A stretch of DNA of 64,000 bases, taken from positions 5,666,104 through 5,730,103 of the forward strand of contig NW_024040485.1 in assembly GCF_014851395.1 (NCBI RefSeq). Direction: 5' to 3'. Of this stretch, positions 10,961-22,947 are shown in pieces. How positions within the stretch are numbered: the stretch's first letter is position 1; every line of letters begins with the position of its first letter. Both the position numbers and the translations under genes were made by a program. The notes under the pieces were generated by a model. It saw only the letters and a list, made by a program, of their open reading frames with translations, was not told where the DNA came from and did not search any database. The stretch is from Micropterus salmoides. Its lineage: Eukaryota > Chordata > Actinopteri > Centrarchiformes > Centrarchidae.

Positions 10961-13900
10961 ACACTAATTAATTAGGCTACATCAAGGAAACTCATTCTCA
11001 GGGTGGTGAGAATGAATTAACATTTAAATAATAGATTTTTGACATTTGATAATCAATTCAGATTCTTCCACATCGCAATGCATCTCAGAAGAATCTATAC
11101 TAATTGACAACACGGAATGCAAACGGCGGAGCTTTCGGAACTGCAGAAGTGCAGCGCCCGGACAGTCGGAGCTGTGCACATAACAGAAACCAGTGATCTC
11201 TGTTACTGGTCTGAGACTGTCCTCAAAAACAAAAAACAAAAGTGGCTACATATAAAAGAAAAGAATGTCCTCTCAAAAATAAAGTCATGTTATAAAATAC
11301 CAATGGGGAGGCACCTGGGATGGCCTGTCAGATTTTAGGGGTGGTACGTGCCTCCCTGGCCACGCCCCTGGTGTTAACACAGGTTTGGTGCTGGACTGCA
11401 AAAGAATGAATGGATACATCTTTGTTTGTTGAGAACATCATGTCCCTGCCAGCATTTGGCAATAATGTTTATATATCATGGGCTGATGGGGACAACTTGT
11501 TGTCATGGTAATGGCATTATGCTTCTTGTGATTGGATCACAGTGAACATGCGAACTGACGACCGGTGCACACATGCATACACAGAGGTGTCTGCCTGTAG
11601 TCGTACTGCACACACATGCACACATGAACAACTTTGTGGGTGTGATCAGTCAAGTACTAGCGACACTTAAACACAAGAAAATATCTTAACATGAAATAAT
11701 AAGTGGCTCATGGTCTGGTTTAACTTGATTTGCAGTTTGGTCAGAATCTGTAACTTGCCTTGTACTTTATTATAAGTAATGAAAAAACTGTACATAAAGG
11801 TACATTTATGTTTCAGTATTGTACAGCGAGGTGCATCAGTGGTACTACTGTGTGTTACTTGTTGTAAATTACAAGCACAGAAATATGGAGCATGAATGGG
11901 TCAAATAGAATGAACTTCATGAATGGGTGTATCACATAATAAGTAGCACATGTGATAAAAACAGAAACTGAAATAACAGCAGCGGATTGAGTTTGAGGTA
12001 CACGATAGCAATGCATGATAACAGTACTCATTAGTGTCCAGTGTAGATAGGGGAGTAATACAGATCCACTAATGTGTACCCTTAAACACGTAAACAATGT
12101 ATGTTTCAGTTCATGTGCATGAGTAAATGCATAATAATAGGATACATATAAACAAAGTAGTCTGCAGGTTTGTGTGTACCAGAGGCCCAGCGGTAGCCAG
12201 CATGTATGCCGGTCTCAGCCCACCACAGCAGGCTAATGGATCACTGTCAGTGTCTCCTGTAATTACTGAGGTATGGCTGTGCCATTACAGAAATACCGCC
12301 CCTCCTCCATCATTCCATAGCCATCATATGCATGTGTTTGGGTATTTATCTGTAACTGCACGTTTGTGCCAGACAGTACAATGCAAAGGCAGATATCATT
12401 AGCGTGCACACTTTTAATGAAAACAGCTGTGTGACATGCACAAAAGTGATGAACACATCATGCATTTCTCCAGCGGCACACTTGGCTGTGAAAGTATTAC
12501 GGGTATACTGTAGAGCCTTGAAGACCCACCCGTGTCCTAGCTAACATCTGTTTCACTAGTTGCTGTAACTCAACAGGTTTTTCTCAGGTTTTATCAGTCC
12601 TTCTGAAAAGCTGAAGCGTTCATGGAGCTTTCTGTCCATGTTCTATGATGTTATAGGATGAAAGCTAGTTTGACTGTATGTTTGTTATTTTACTTAGTGG
12701 CATTTGGTCACGGTAGCATACTGCTTTGGTGGAAGAATTAGCAAGCTACTGGAAACATTACATTATTATTTCCTTAGCATTCCCCAACTACGGTTTTTAT
12801 GAGGCTTTGACAGTGAGTCATAGTTGATGAATGCTAACAAAATAAGTGAAGAATCTAAGATTGATGAAAACCCTGTAGAAATCCTGATTAGAAAAACTGA
12901 AGGATGAAGGAAAATCTTTGAAAGTTTAATTATTTCAACTTTTATTGCTGAGGATTTAAAGTTGCTACATTTGGAAAAAACAAACAAACATTACACTATA
13001 GTTGTTGAATTCATCCAAAGTTGACCCAGACAGTGGACAGTGACCTGATTTAACAGGCGAATGTTTTATTAGGTTTAGTATAATCTTTTGGATTTTAGGA
13101 TTTTAAGCTAACCGATATGACATTTCTTACTGAAATGCTCATTTGTCATAATAGTTGACTTATTACCTTGCATTTTGTTACACACAGGATTTTACCTTGG
13201 AGTGTTTTTCAAAGAACAACACATTTTCTCACCTTTTGAACTGATGATTCAGCCAGGAGAGTTTTTATTTCCATCCCACCTTTGGAAGTACTCCAACTGA
13301 CGGTCACCTAATATTGTCTTTGAGAAACTGAGCTGGACTTTTACTTCTGGAACCCTGGACATGCAAAATAACTCCTCCCACTACTTCATGCTTGACATAT
13401 GACAACAATCTGAATAAAGGAAAACGGATGCAGTTAAGAAAATTGCTGTTTCAAGAAAACACCAGCTGACAGGTTTGATATGGAAGATTAAGTTGCAGAG
13501 AACACAAGTTCTTGTCTGGAAATAAAAAATGTCCTTTTGATTAACATGCGTTCCCATTGCCACACAAACATGGCAGCAGTTTTAAAAGCCCACTCAACAC
13601 ATACCACACTCTCTATATCTCACTCCCCGTCCTCTCACACTCACTTGCATGCTAAAGTTCGCCTCAACGCAAACACACTCCCTATGATTAATGAACATGA
13701 ACGTGCATTAGAGTGATTTATTGAGCTGTTATCGGCCTTTTATTAAATCCTGACTAATGGCTCTGACTGCTTGGAAATATTTTGCATGAAAACGTAAAAG
13801 AAAATATCAAGATGTTGAATATTTGCACAAAATATCAGCCCTCAGCGAATACAAAAGATCTGTTATCATAACACAAGCACACACCAAGTTCTGTTCTCGC

Positions 13901-15556
13901 TTTACAATTTGCGTCACCAACATGTACTTTGCCACTGATGCTATTTCAGTCATGCTTGGCAGTGTTATGAGTGTGTTGCACAGCCCAGGATTTTTTATTA
14001 TCTCCACTCCGACACATACAAGTGCAGTAAATACTTCTGAAGACCATTCAGAATCCTATTTCAATGCTGACTGGAAACATTTAACTCTTGTTGTCTGTTG
14101 TGATCTTTGGATTGTGATACAAACTGTTTCTGAGAAGTGAGTTGTGTGTCTCCTCGCTCCCTGCCAGACCCACTCAGATGCCCGTTTGCTGATCTCATAC
14201 TCTGTTTTTATGTCACTCTATCGCTCTCTCTGCTCACTCTCGCTTTCACTCACCCACTCCATCATTCTCTCTGTTTACATTGACATCCTCACACGCATTG
14301 TATTTGTCTTTCTTTCAAGCATGGCAGACTTTTTTAATGAGATCTTTTCATGGTTTGATTATGTTCAAGCAGATGAATGTAGTTGAAATCTAGCAACCGC
14401 GGGAACATTTCCATTATGAGCATTTCCACCCAATATGTTACAAAATCTTTTCAGTTTACAGCCACTTTTCTCTTTGAACAGTAGATGCTAAAAACGCTTA
14501 CAAGGGAGTCAACTGATTGAAATACTAACACATGTATTGTAGGAGTAGGTATGTTGATGTCTGTCTGAAATTCCAGTGGTATTAGCTTTTATAGACCAGC
14601 TGCTGTCCTGTCTTTTAGCAACTACTCATGGTGTTGTTTTCATTGATTCTTTTTTGAATTTCTTGAAAACAATTTTTTTTTTTTATTGTTTTTATTCACA
14701 TTTCACAAACTAGTTGGAATGTCATTCCATTGTCACTGTATTCCTGAAAAGGTGTCATTTCACAACATGGCCTTGTTTGATTTAGATTCTATAAGTTGTT
14801 TACTGGACTTCTCTATTGCTTAGACAGAACTTAAGCTGGTTTATACTAATAGAAGTTCTGCACCAAAAAGCTCCTTTTAATGAAGGGGGGTTTCCAACGT
14901 GCCATAGCACCTGGGGATCCCTTGTGGATGTGCCAAGGGTGCCACATATTGTTTCACCATAAACACTTTACGGCACATTTGTGCCAAGTGTTTGCCAGGA
15001 CTGACAGAGCAAGCACTGGAAAAGATTTGTCACTGTTGACTGGAGCTCAAACATGTGAGATGGCCTCACCTGACGGGATCTGTGAAAACGAACACTATAA
15101 AGGAGTGCCATAGTTTAAATGGGTTTGTTTAAAGAAGATCACTTTCTCAGCTCATAAAGGATTGCTTCAAACTTCAGTTTATCTCAATGAATAAAATCAC
15201 CAAATTTGTATATATGTGGTTTTCCTTGGACAGCGACACTATGCATATTTTTTGCCAAGATATTTTGGTATACTTAACCTGTATTTGGCCAAATTTGAAG
15301 TACAGTTTACCACCGTTATTATTTTCCTGTTTAAATCTTCTCCTGAGACAGCGGCCTTAATCTGAACAACTGCTGAAGTGATTAAACTGCAGACAGGAGA
15401 TCCTCAGTGAGGATGAGAACACTGACATTCAGGGAAACTGAACGGCTCCTGTTTGCTAAGAGCAGAACACAACAACATTTTTCTTAAAGCCTGCAGCGGT
15501 GAATTATTGCAGTGTGGTGAGCCATAAGCGGCTCTAATAAGTGTCTGATAATCACA
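10961..15556. other. 5' flank, no recognisable gene
   Basis: No exon or RNA gene is recognisable. The open frames, for example 12127-12402 and 13823-14140, lack domain signatures. Two stretches of mixed, non-repetitive composition with homeobox-like ATTA words (about 13680-13810 and 15330-15550) could be conserved noncoding elements, but only comparison with other fish would show this. Confidence 0.5.
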
Positions 15557-15700
15557 TTTTTATCTTTATTTAGCCAGGAAAGGTATGCTGAACAAGCAAG
15601 CTCTAATTAATTACATACAGTTACACCTGGGAGATTCAGTTCAATTCAGCTTTATTGACATGAATGTCAAACAACAATATTGCCAAAGCTTTAAATATAA
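15557..15700 (-). repeat. LINE/SINE 3'-end fragments
   Basis: TTTATTTAGCCAGGAAAGG at about 15565 and CAATTCAGCTTTATTGACAT at about 15641, followed by CAATATTGCCAAAGCTTT, are both common fish retroelement 3' ends read in reverse (polyadenylation-type AATAAA appears on the minus strand). They lie directly upstream of the TA/TG tract. Confidence 0.6.
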
Positions 15701-15794
15701 TGCAAAAGAACAGTTCATTTCATACATTTCATTAAGTAAATAAAACAGTAAAAGAGAGTGTGTTTGTGTGTTAAACTAAAAAAATAACAATAAT

Positions 15795-15814
15795 AAAAAA
15801 TATATATGTATATG

Positions 15815-15858
<44 letters not shown>

Positions 15859-15999
15859 TATATATGTGTGTGTGTGTGTGTGTATATATGTATATATAAA
15901 TATGGATATGTATATGTATATGTGTATGTATGTATATGTGTATAAGTATGTATGTATGTATGTATATGTGTGTGTGTGTGTGTGTGTGTATATATTATA

Positions 16000-16062
<63 letters not shown>

Positions 16063-16572
16063 TATATATATATATGTATATATATATGTGTGTGTATATA
16101 ATATATGTTATATATAATATATATATATATATGTTATATATATATATATATATGTATATTATATAATATATATATATATGTATATATGTGTATATAATAT
16201 ATATATATATATGTATGTGTGTATGTGTATATATATGTGTATATGTATATGTATGTTGTATGTATGTATATATGTATATGTGTGTATGTATGTATATATA
16301 TATATATATATGTATATGTATATATGTATGTATATATTATAATATAATATATATATTATATATGTATATATATGTATATATGTGTATATATGTATATATA
16401 TAATATATGTATATGTATGTGCGTATGTATGTATATATGTATATGTACGTATGTATGTATGTGTGTATATATATGTATATGTATATAATATATATAATAT
16501 ATATATATATATGTATATTATATATATGTATGTATGTGTGTATATATATGTATGTATGTATAAATATATATG

Positions 16573-16611
<39 letters not shown>

Positions 16612-16915
16612 ATGTATGTGTGTGTATGTATGTATTTATGTATATGTGTGTGTATATATATTATAATATATGTATATAATATATATAATATATATGTATA
16701 TATGTGTATATATGTATATATGTATATTATATATATGTATGTTTGTGTGTATATATACATGTATGTGTATAAATATATGTGTGTGTGTGTGTGTGTTTGT
16801 GTGTATGTATGTATATATATGAGTGTATATGTGTGTGTATATATATATATGTATATGTGTATATGTATATATATGTGTGTGTATGTATGTATATATATGT
16901 ATGTATGTATATTCA
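15795..16915. repeat. 1.1-kb TA/TG/TATG microsatellite
   Basis: More than 1.1 kb of almost uninterrupted alternating pyrimidine-purine sequence, made of (TA)n, (TG)n and TATG units in irregular higher-order blocks such as the recurring TATATATGTATGTATGTGTG phrase. All open frames across it, on both strands, are M/Y/I/C/V or H/T/Y/I strings and are artefacts of the repeat. Copy number from short-read assembly would be unreliable here. Confidence 0.97.
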
Positions 16916-17989
16916 TAGTCAGTTTTCAAGATTCTGTATTTTCTAAAACACCAAATGTAAAACTTGACCCAATTTTTGCACCAAAGCCAACAATATTACA
17001 GTGAGAAATCTATCACAGTAATTCTTTCTTTCTCCACCTACATTGGTCCCAAAGTCCCAATTGACCAGAATGCAAAGCCATGCAGAAACATGTTGTGTTT
17101 TGTGGACCTATCGCCCTTTCATCTCCATCAATACTGCTTCATTCACATAAAAAACAACACACTAGTATGCAACAAGTTCTGTCACGTTCTCTGGGAAGGT
17201 TGCTGAAAGGCATTCTGGGAAAAGAAGGAAATCATTGGTACCACTACAGGAGAAGAAGGTTTATGAGCTCCTTTAATGCACTAAACCTAGATAGTAGATT
17301 ACTGCAATTACCTGTATTGTGTGTCTTCATTAATTTGTGAACTTCTTGTTTGCTATGTACCTTTAATGTACGATATATAGGCAAAACAGTACCTAAGAAA
17401 TGGAATGAAGGAGTACTTATAGTTCTAGACGTCATACAAGAGCTGATCTTTCTTCTTCTGCCGTCAGTTTACTGTCTCTCTGTCCATGTTCAGCCTCTGT
17501 CAATAAAATATCATCCCATTATGTGAATGTAAAGATATCCCAATGCTCTCTTACATCAATATGGCAGAAAGGCAGGTAGATCCTTTATTTAAGGTAAAAT
17601 GGATAGACAAAATCCATTGTTATTAATCCATCATAATCATTGATTATTACAGTAATCAATAAAGTGACAGTTTTCAGGACACTTTATAATATAAACATCA
17701 CATAAATTCATGCAGTGATTCGTTGGTAAAATCAAACAAAGAAAGTCAATGGTTTTACACACAAAAAAGGATCCAGCATGCACCTCTGAGCCTGAATATT
17801 TTGGCCAGTTCTCTGGATTTTCATCACCAAAACGACCAAAAGCAACATAACATCAGACTAATGAACATACTCGGTCAGTGGGACATGATATCAGATGTAG
17901 GTCACCTAAGAGGGGAGAGTACATCTTTCGTGAATCCTTTGCTCCTCGGTTTCACAGAGATCACATGTGAATTCATGACTGCTTGGTGG
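16916..17989. other. Gene-proximal 5' flank
   Basis: AT-rich noncoding DNA immediately upstream of the CpG-rich block. It includes a short repeat at 17200-17270 shared with 35413-35480. No domain is visible in the short open frames. Confidence 0.5.
17200..17270 (+). repeat. Short dispersed repeat, copy 1
   Basis: GGTTGCTGAAAGGCATTCTG, then GAAGGAAAT and an ACTACAGGAGAAGAAG phrase, match GGTTGTTGAAAGCCATTCTG, GAAGGAAAT and ACTACATGAAGTAGAAG at about 35413-35480. Both copies are in the same orientation. The family is unknown. Confidence 0.6.
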
Positions 17990-18320
17990 ACACTGCCCAC
18001 ACATTGTACCAGATTCACATGCCAGCGGGGGTTTGCGTGCGCAGTTTTCCTGCTCGCATGCGTCGGGAGCGCACACAGGGCGCACCGGTGTCAGTGTGCT
18101 CCAGCCTCTTGTAGCGGTCGGTCGCTGCTGGTTGCGCGCAGCGGTGTCTGGCAACAGGAATTTGGGGAGTGGAAATTCCGCTGTTACTTTCGCGGCTCGC
18201 CTCGTATTTCTGACATTTCTGCTGTGACGGTCAGTCAGTCGCTGCGTACACCGCGAGGGGCGGAGAACGAGCTGAACTGAAAGAAGGAGTAAAGACCTGA
18301 AGAGCAGCGCTCCGATGTTC
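17990..18320 (+). promoter_or_regulatory. nrp1: CpG-rich probable nrp1 promoter
   Basis: This is the only CpG-dense block near the gene. CpG is frequent between about 18040 and 18270 in otherwise AT-rich, CpG-poor DNA, and a GC-box-like GGGGCGG lies at 18257-18263. It ends some 400 bp upstream of the exon 1 ATG, which is where a vertebrate CpG-island promoter would be expected. I see no convincing TATA box in it. The 185-codon open frame at 17723-18280 crosses this block, but its bias reflects GC content. The transcription start is not determinable from sequence. Confidence 0.6.
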
Positions 18321-18341
18321 CTTGCGGTTGGTTTTCACTGA
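18315..18341 (+). other. Upstream ORF, 8 codons
   Basis: An ATG in the probable 5' leader, closed by TGA after eight codons. It matters only if transcription starts upstream of it. Confidence 0.4.
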
Positions 18342-18522
18342 ATCTCGGTTACTGGTTTGTCATTTGAAAAATTTCCACTTGGAAGTACGTAGCCTATATC
18401 GTTCCTGTTTGGTATCAGAAGTGTGAGGTTTAATAAAGAACCGAGGGCGCACAGCTGACACTTTTGGCGAACGGATTGTTCCTTCGTCTTATTTTCTGCA
18501 TTTGGATTATTTTTTCCAGGAG

Positions 18523-18564
18523 ATGGCAAGTTGTTCCCTGACAGACCCAAGGATCTGGTGCTGA
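18523..18564 (+). other. Upstream ORF, 13 codons
   Basis: The ATG has context AGGAGATGG (purine at -3, G at +4), a strong initiation context, and the frame ends with TGA at 18562-18564. It begins just after ATTTTTTCCAG (ending 18519), which itself looks like a splice acceptor, so the leader may contain an extra intron. Confidence 0.45.
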
Positions 18565-18574
18565 AGCTCGCAGG

Positions 18575-18613
18575 ATGCTGGGGACCCTACAACAACCAGA
18601 TCTCTCACTTTGA
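18575..18613 (+). other. Upstream ORF, 12 codons
   Basis: The ATG has context CAGGATGC and a TGA at 18611-18613, 88 bp before the main start codon. Together with the preceding uORF it could lower translation of neuropilin. This is inference. Confidence 0.45.
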
Positions 18614-18700
18614 GACAATTTTTGGTTATTTTTCTCTTTTGGACGTAACCCACCTGGACAATTTCCCTCCCTTCCGTTTGTCTTTATTTTCTTAAACAGA

Positions 18701-18791
18701 ATGTCTTTGTTGTACAATCTAAGGATGCATAGAGGATTGCTATTGTTCCTTTTCACCCAAGTCATCTTGGTTGCTTCGTTGACACAAACTG
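18701..18791 (+). CDS. nrp1: nrp1 exon 1: start codon and signal peptide
   Basis: Encodes residues 1-30 and the first base of codon 31. The product begins MSLLYNLRMHRG and is followed by a hydrophobic core (LLLFLFTQVILVA) and a small-residue region, a typical secretory signal peptide routing the receptor to the endoplasmic reticulum. The first ATG has A at -3. A second in-frame ATG at 18725 (residue 9) also has A at -3, and starting there would give MHRGLLLFLF, a more usual signal-peptide length. The choice between the two is open. The donor is CTG|GTAGGT, phase 1. A 170-codon open frame on the opposite strand covers this exon and is a shadow. Confidence 0.88.
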
Positions 18792-19683
18792 GTAGGTGTT
18801 TACTGGTTGTATGAATACATGTGGCTTGACAACAGGCAGCCTGGCTGAACATTGATCCATTTTGCATCATTTTGCACCATTGTTGCTTCTCACCTGTTAT
18901 TGCCTCGGCGTTCCCTGTGAGACCACGTCTGCAGGGATTCAAGTTAGATCATTCAAATACTGTTAACATACTATAATACTGTAATCACCCGAATAGCGCT
19001 GTATTCATTTTATTATACAGAATACACCATTGCAGACATATTTAACAATACCAAAATATGCTCAAAGTACCTTTTACAATCACTTCAAACTGACAATTTA
19101 TTATCACAGGCACACACGAAGTCCCTTTGTTAAGATTTCCTAATTATAATTATAAAAAAAATTTGTTAAGGTCTTGTGGCGCTCATTTAAAGACGCATCT
19201 TGGAGCTTTTGCCGTGTTGCCACTGAAGCTTGATATGGGCTACGAGCAATTTAATAAATCATTCATTGAGAAAATTAATTTCAATCGTCCTGCCTGTTTG
19301 CAGGAAGCAGCAGGCAGCCCACCTCACCTTCATGAGCGTAATCACACCTTATGACAGGGACGCAAAGGAACCACTTTATACCCCACCTCTAAGATAGTGT
19401 TATCGGGGAGTTTTATCACCCTCTTTAGGTTGGTAGATTTGAATATGTGTACGAGGCTTGGCGCAAAAATCAGCGCTCTACTGTCAACATGATTTTCGCT
19501 CCACTGTAGATATTTGGATTTATGATGAACCCCAGCTGGAGGTCTTAGTATCCTCACTGCCATGCTGATTACCTCTTTTACACTTAAATGTGCTGTCAGT
19601 CAACAAATAAGTGCAGCTCAGTGCCCAAAAAGTCACTTTCGTTCCACTAACTGAACAACTTTCTGCTTTCTCTTGCGGCGCAG
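18792..19683 (+). other. nrp1: nrp1 intron 1 (892 bp)
   Basis: A short intron between the signal peptide exon and the first CUB exon. I see nothing coding or repetitive in it. It ends in CTTTCTCTTGCGGCGCAG, a weakly pyrimidine-rich acceptor. Confidence 0.85.
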
Positions 19684-19858
19684 ATAAATGCGGAGGGAAT
19701 ATAGAGATTCACGCCGCGGACTACCTGACCTCCCCGGGCTATCCCGGCGCCTACCCGCCCTCCCAGCAATGCGCATGGGTGATAACAGCCCCCGAGCCTG
19801 GTCAGAAGATCCTTATCAACTTCAATCCTCATTTCGATCTGGAGGACAGAGATTGCAA
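19684..19858 (+). CDS. nrp1: nrp1 exon 2: first half of CUB domain a1
   Basis: Encodes residues 31-88 plus two bases of Lys89. The mature N-terminus is near DKCGGNIEI. The exon carries CUB hallmarks LTSPGYPGAYPPSQQC and NFNPHFDLEDRDC. Cysteines fall at 33, 60 and 88; with Cys110 in the next exon they match the two a1 disulfides of human NRP1 (27-54, 82-104) at a constant offset of six. Domain a1 contributes to semaphorin 3 binding in this family. It enters in phase 1, completing the Asp31 codon from exon 1, and leaves in phase 2 through CAA|GTAAGA. CpG content is higher than in the surrounding introns. Confidence 0.97.
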
Positions 19859-20082
19859 GTAAGAGTTCACTCCTCACTCTCTATCTCTCTTCTGCTCCCC
19901 CCACCCTCTCTCCTTAAACCTGCCTAGATACAGTGTTAAACTCTGCCACCTATTGGTCAAGGAGTTATGCTATCTGCGCTCAGAGAACTGGAGGTACACG
20001 GGTGAGATATGGCACTGAGGCTATTGGCAATTACTTCAGAGGAAATGCGGTTTGATGGGTTTTGTAATTTAATACTGGATTT

Positions 20083-20098
20083 GGGGGGGTGGGGGGGG
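20083..20098 (+). repeat. G-run, potential quadruplex
   Basis: Seven G, one T, eight G, some 225 bp downstream of the exon 2 donor. Such runs can fold into G-quadruplexes in RNA or DNA or act as intronic splicing enhancers; the role here is unknown. Confidence 0.6.
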
Positions 20099-20394
20099 TG
20101 TCTTATGGCATATGTCTCTGCTTGGGGTTTTGGCTACAATTTGGAGGAGAGTAAACCTAGTGAAACTCAGACGGATGGTGTTTCCTTTTCATTTGGAGGC
20201 AGAGTTTACCTGTTTGTATTTGGAGGGGGAATAGAGTTTGTCTGGCTCTTTTGTTCGTAGTAAGTGAACCTCAAGGATTAATTTAACTTTGCAAATTGTT
20301 GGAAGTGCTGCTGTCAGGTTTTTGTACGTTTGAGGAAGTTGAAAAAGACTCACCTTGTGCATTTTAACCTTTATATTTCCAATTACGATTGCTA

Positions 20395-20703
20395 TGATAA
20401 GTTGATTAGAAAATTAATTGGCAACAATTTTGGTAATCGATTAATTGTTTAAGATCATTTTTGTGGTGGTTCCAGCTTGTCCAACATGAATTTCTGCTTT
20501 TCTTCTATTGGAGTGAACTGACTATCTTTGATTTTGGGACTGTTAGTCAAACAAAACAAATGATTTGCTGTTCTTTGGAAAAATGTAAGGGGCATTTTGT
20601 CTGTTTTCTGACATTTTATAGACAAATTATTATTTGATTTATTGAGAAAATCGTTTATAGAAAATAGTCAGATCGATTGATAATGGAAGAAAATGCAGCC
20701 CCA
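20395..20703 (-). repeat. ATCGATTAA-family element, copy 1
   Basis: Contains AATCGATTAATTGTTT, GTTCCAGCTTGTC and TGACATTTTATAGACAAA, and ends GCAGCCCC. This matches the reverse complement of a high-copy teleost hAT-like non-autonomous family that starts GAGCTGCAAC. Related copies lie at 22243, 22701, 54170 and 63550. Boundaries are approximate. Confidence 0.65.
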
Positions 20704-22242
20704 TTTCCCGTCACCATCACTGGCTCCATCATTAGTGGTTTTGGTTAAAACCATTTAAAAACATCAAACATGCATTCTAAGTCACTCCTCCATTTCTGAT
20801 GGTGCTTTCCTGAGCATTCCTCTACAATACCTGTAAACAAGCACCCATGCAGACACACACACAACCCGTACACCCCCTCTTTTTGACCCGGAGACACACA
20901 CTCGATTGTGTGCATGTACACGACAGCCCATGTGTTGCTCTCTTCCATAAATAAGCCTGTTTTTATGTCGGCTCCTCTGTCTTTTTTAAAAGCTCCATAA
21001 AGGGCTCCTGTGTAAATCACGACTGGCTGTCCAGCGCTGTCTCACAGATGGGGTCCTCCAATACTATTAGATCATGTTTCACCACCAAGGGACTAATAAA
21101 CCATTAGCTTCCTGGACAGATAGTGGATATTGTGTGTCTTTCAGTGGATTACACACCTTCCTCAGTGTTGTTAACATTCAGGAATGCTTTCTACAGGAAA
21201 ACCTAAATCTGTAATGACCTTACAGTGTGTGATAACCCAGGGAGCAATATAAGTATGTAATAATGCTGTTTAAGTGCTTAATGAAATGTAATAAATCATG
21301 GTGATAAAATTTTAGTCAGTGGTTGGCACTGTACTTCACCACCAACAGAGTGTTATTGTCTGCTTAAATTACTTTTCCAAAGGTTAATGTGCTGTAAGTA
21401 AAATATTAGGGTTCCATCAGGGTTTAACATAAGATGAGATTAATTCCCATAGGGGAAATTTATTTTGACATGTGCCAAACATTCTCTCATCCAATGAGAA
21501 AGAAGATAGGCTTCTTGCATCTCTTTTCAGGTACAAAAAAGATTACAAGTCATTTCATACCCAAAACATGACAAACTCTTAAAAATCTGGGAAAAAAGAA
21601 AGTTTAGGTTGAAAGATGTCCAAAATTAGATTTTTAATGCATCTGAAGAGGCTCTTGTATTTGTTTGTCTGTGTCCAGGCTATTTTTCCACATGATGCGA
21701 TTTTGACTTTGGCTACACACACACAAGATTCCTTGGTAAGCCTGCAGGATTCAAACCAATGACCGTTCCTCAGCCTGGCCACCCTGCAGCCACCTTATCA
21801 TGTAATTTGGCTGTTATCTTAGGGGCCTCTGTTTTGCTTGATTGGTTTCATTATTTGTTGTGTGAGTTTATGTTGGATGATGATGGGGTGTAGCTCATAG
21901 CTCTCTGACTTGGCAGGAGCAGTGTTGTTTTTGGGAACGAGTCAAATGTTCGAAATATGCCCATTGAGCCAGGCCTTAAGCCTTTGGCGAGACCGCAGTC
22001 CCACTTAAAAATTTCCTCAGATGATACAGTTTTATTTTACTGTTTGATGCCACGAGCATAACGTCAGCTCCAAAATATGACACCCCAGTCAGGGAGGCCG
22101 TAATTGGAAACAGAAACAGGATTTAATGTTTTACCATGAATTACCATTCAGATCCAGACCTGACCCCTGACCTCTTATGTCGCTGCAGAGAGTAGTGACT
22201 GAACTGTGAATTTGTTTCTCAGAAATCAAATGTACATGTATA

Positions 22243-22580
22243 GTAGAGCTGAACCAACTAGTTGATTAATTAATTATTCAATCAACTGAAAATTAATCAG
22301 CAACAATTCTGATAATCAATTCATTGTTTACGTCATCTTTTAAAGCCAAAATACCAAACACTCTTTGGTTCTAGTTTCTCAAATGTGAGGAATTTCTGCA
22401 ATTCTCTGGTTTGTATTGTATACTGAACATCTTTGGACACTGTCAAATTCATTTTACTATTATAGTCATTTTTAACTACTAAGTATTTAATTTTATTGAC
22501 ATATGCCAAAGGATTAATCAATGGGAGTAATTGACATGTTAATCAATTATAAAAAAATAATCATTAGCTGAAGCCCTTTA
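22243..22580 (-). repeat. ATCGATTAA-family element, copy 2
   Basis: Carries GATTAATTAATTATTCAATC, GAAAATTAATCAGCAACAAT, TCTCAAATGTGAGGAATTTC and a final GCTGAAGCCC. It is in the same orientation as copy 1 and decayed. Confidence 0.65.
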
Positions 22581-22700
22581 TGTATAGTGTGAGGTTCAGT
22601 AAGTTTATCTAAAGATCACAAGCTAAATCTTTGTGTAATCAATAACAAAAAAAATCTTTAGAAAGTGGTGAAACCTGGACAAAGATTAGTAATAAATCTA

Positions 22701-22947
22701 GAGCTGCAACAAACGATTGTTTTCACTAGAATTAATTTTAAATTAATTAATCAAATGTTTTGTCTATAATGTATGCCCCTCACAATTTCCCAGACAACAG
22801 GCGATGCCTTCAATTTCAAGCAAATTGAATTTACAAGCTGAAAAACAGCAAATCTTCATGTATGAGCAGCTGAAACCCGCTAATGGTTTTATTTTAGCTG
22901 ACTACTTGTCTGTCAATAAATTAATCAACTAATTGTTTCAGCGCCAG
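22701..22947 (+). repeat. ATCGATTAA-family element, copy 3
   Basis: Starts AGAGCTGCAACAAACGATTG, contains CTCACAATTTCCCAGA and AAACAGCAAATCTTCATG, and ends GTTTCAGCGCC. It is opposite in orientation to copy 2, only about 120 bp away, so the pair could form an intronic RNA hairpin. Confidence 0.65.

Noticed and set aside
15806..17004. Several overlapping open frames of 64-144 codons on both strands
   Set aside because: They translate the TA/TG microsatellite into M/Y/I/C/V or H/T/Y/I strings; no real protein has this composition.
17723..18280. 185-codon + strand open frame upstream of nrp1
   Set aside because: It crosses the CpG-rich promoter block, has no domain or codon signal, and its length follows from the local lack of TA-containing stops.
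18430..18942. 170-codon minus-strand open frame over nrp1 exon 1
   Set aside because: It is antisense to the signal peptide exon and leader, with no recognisable domain.
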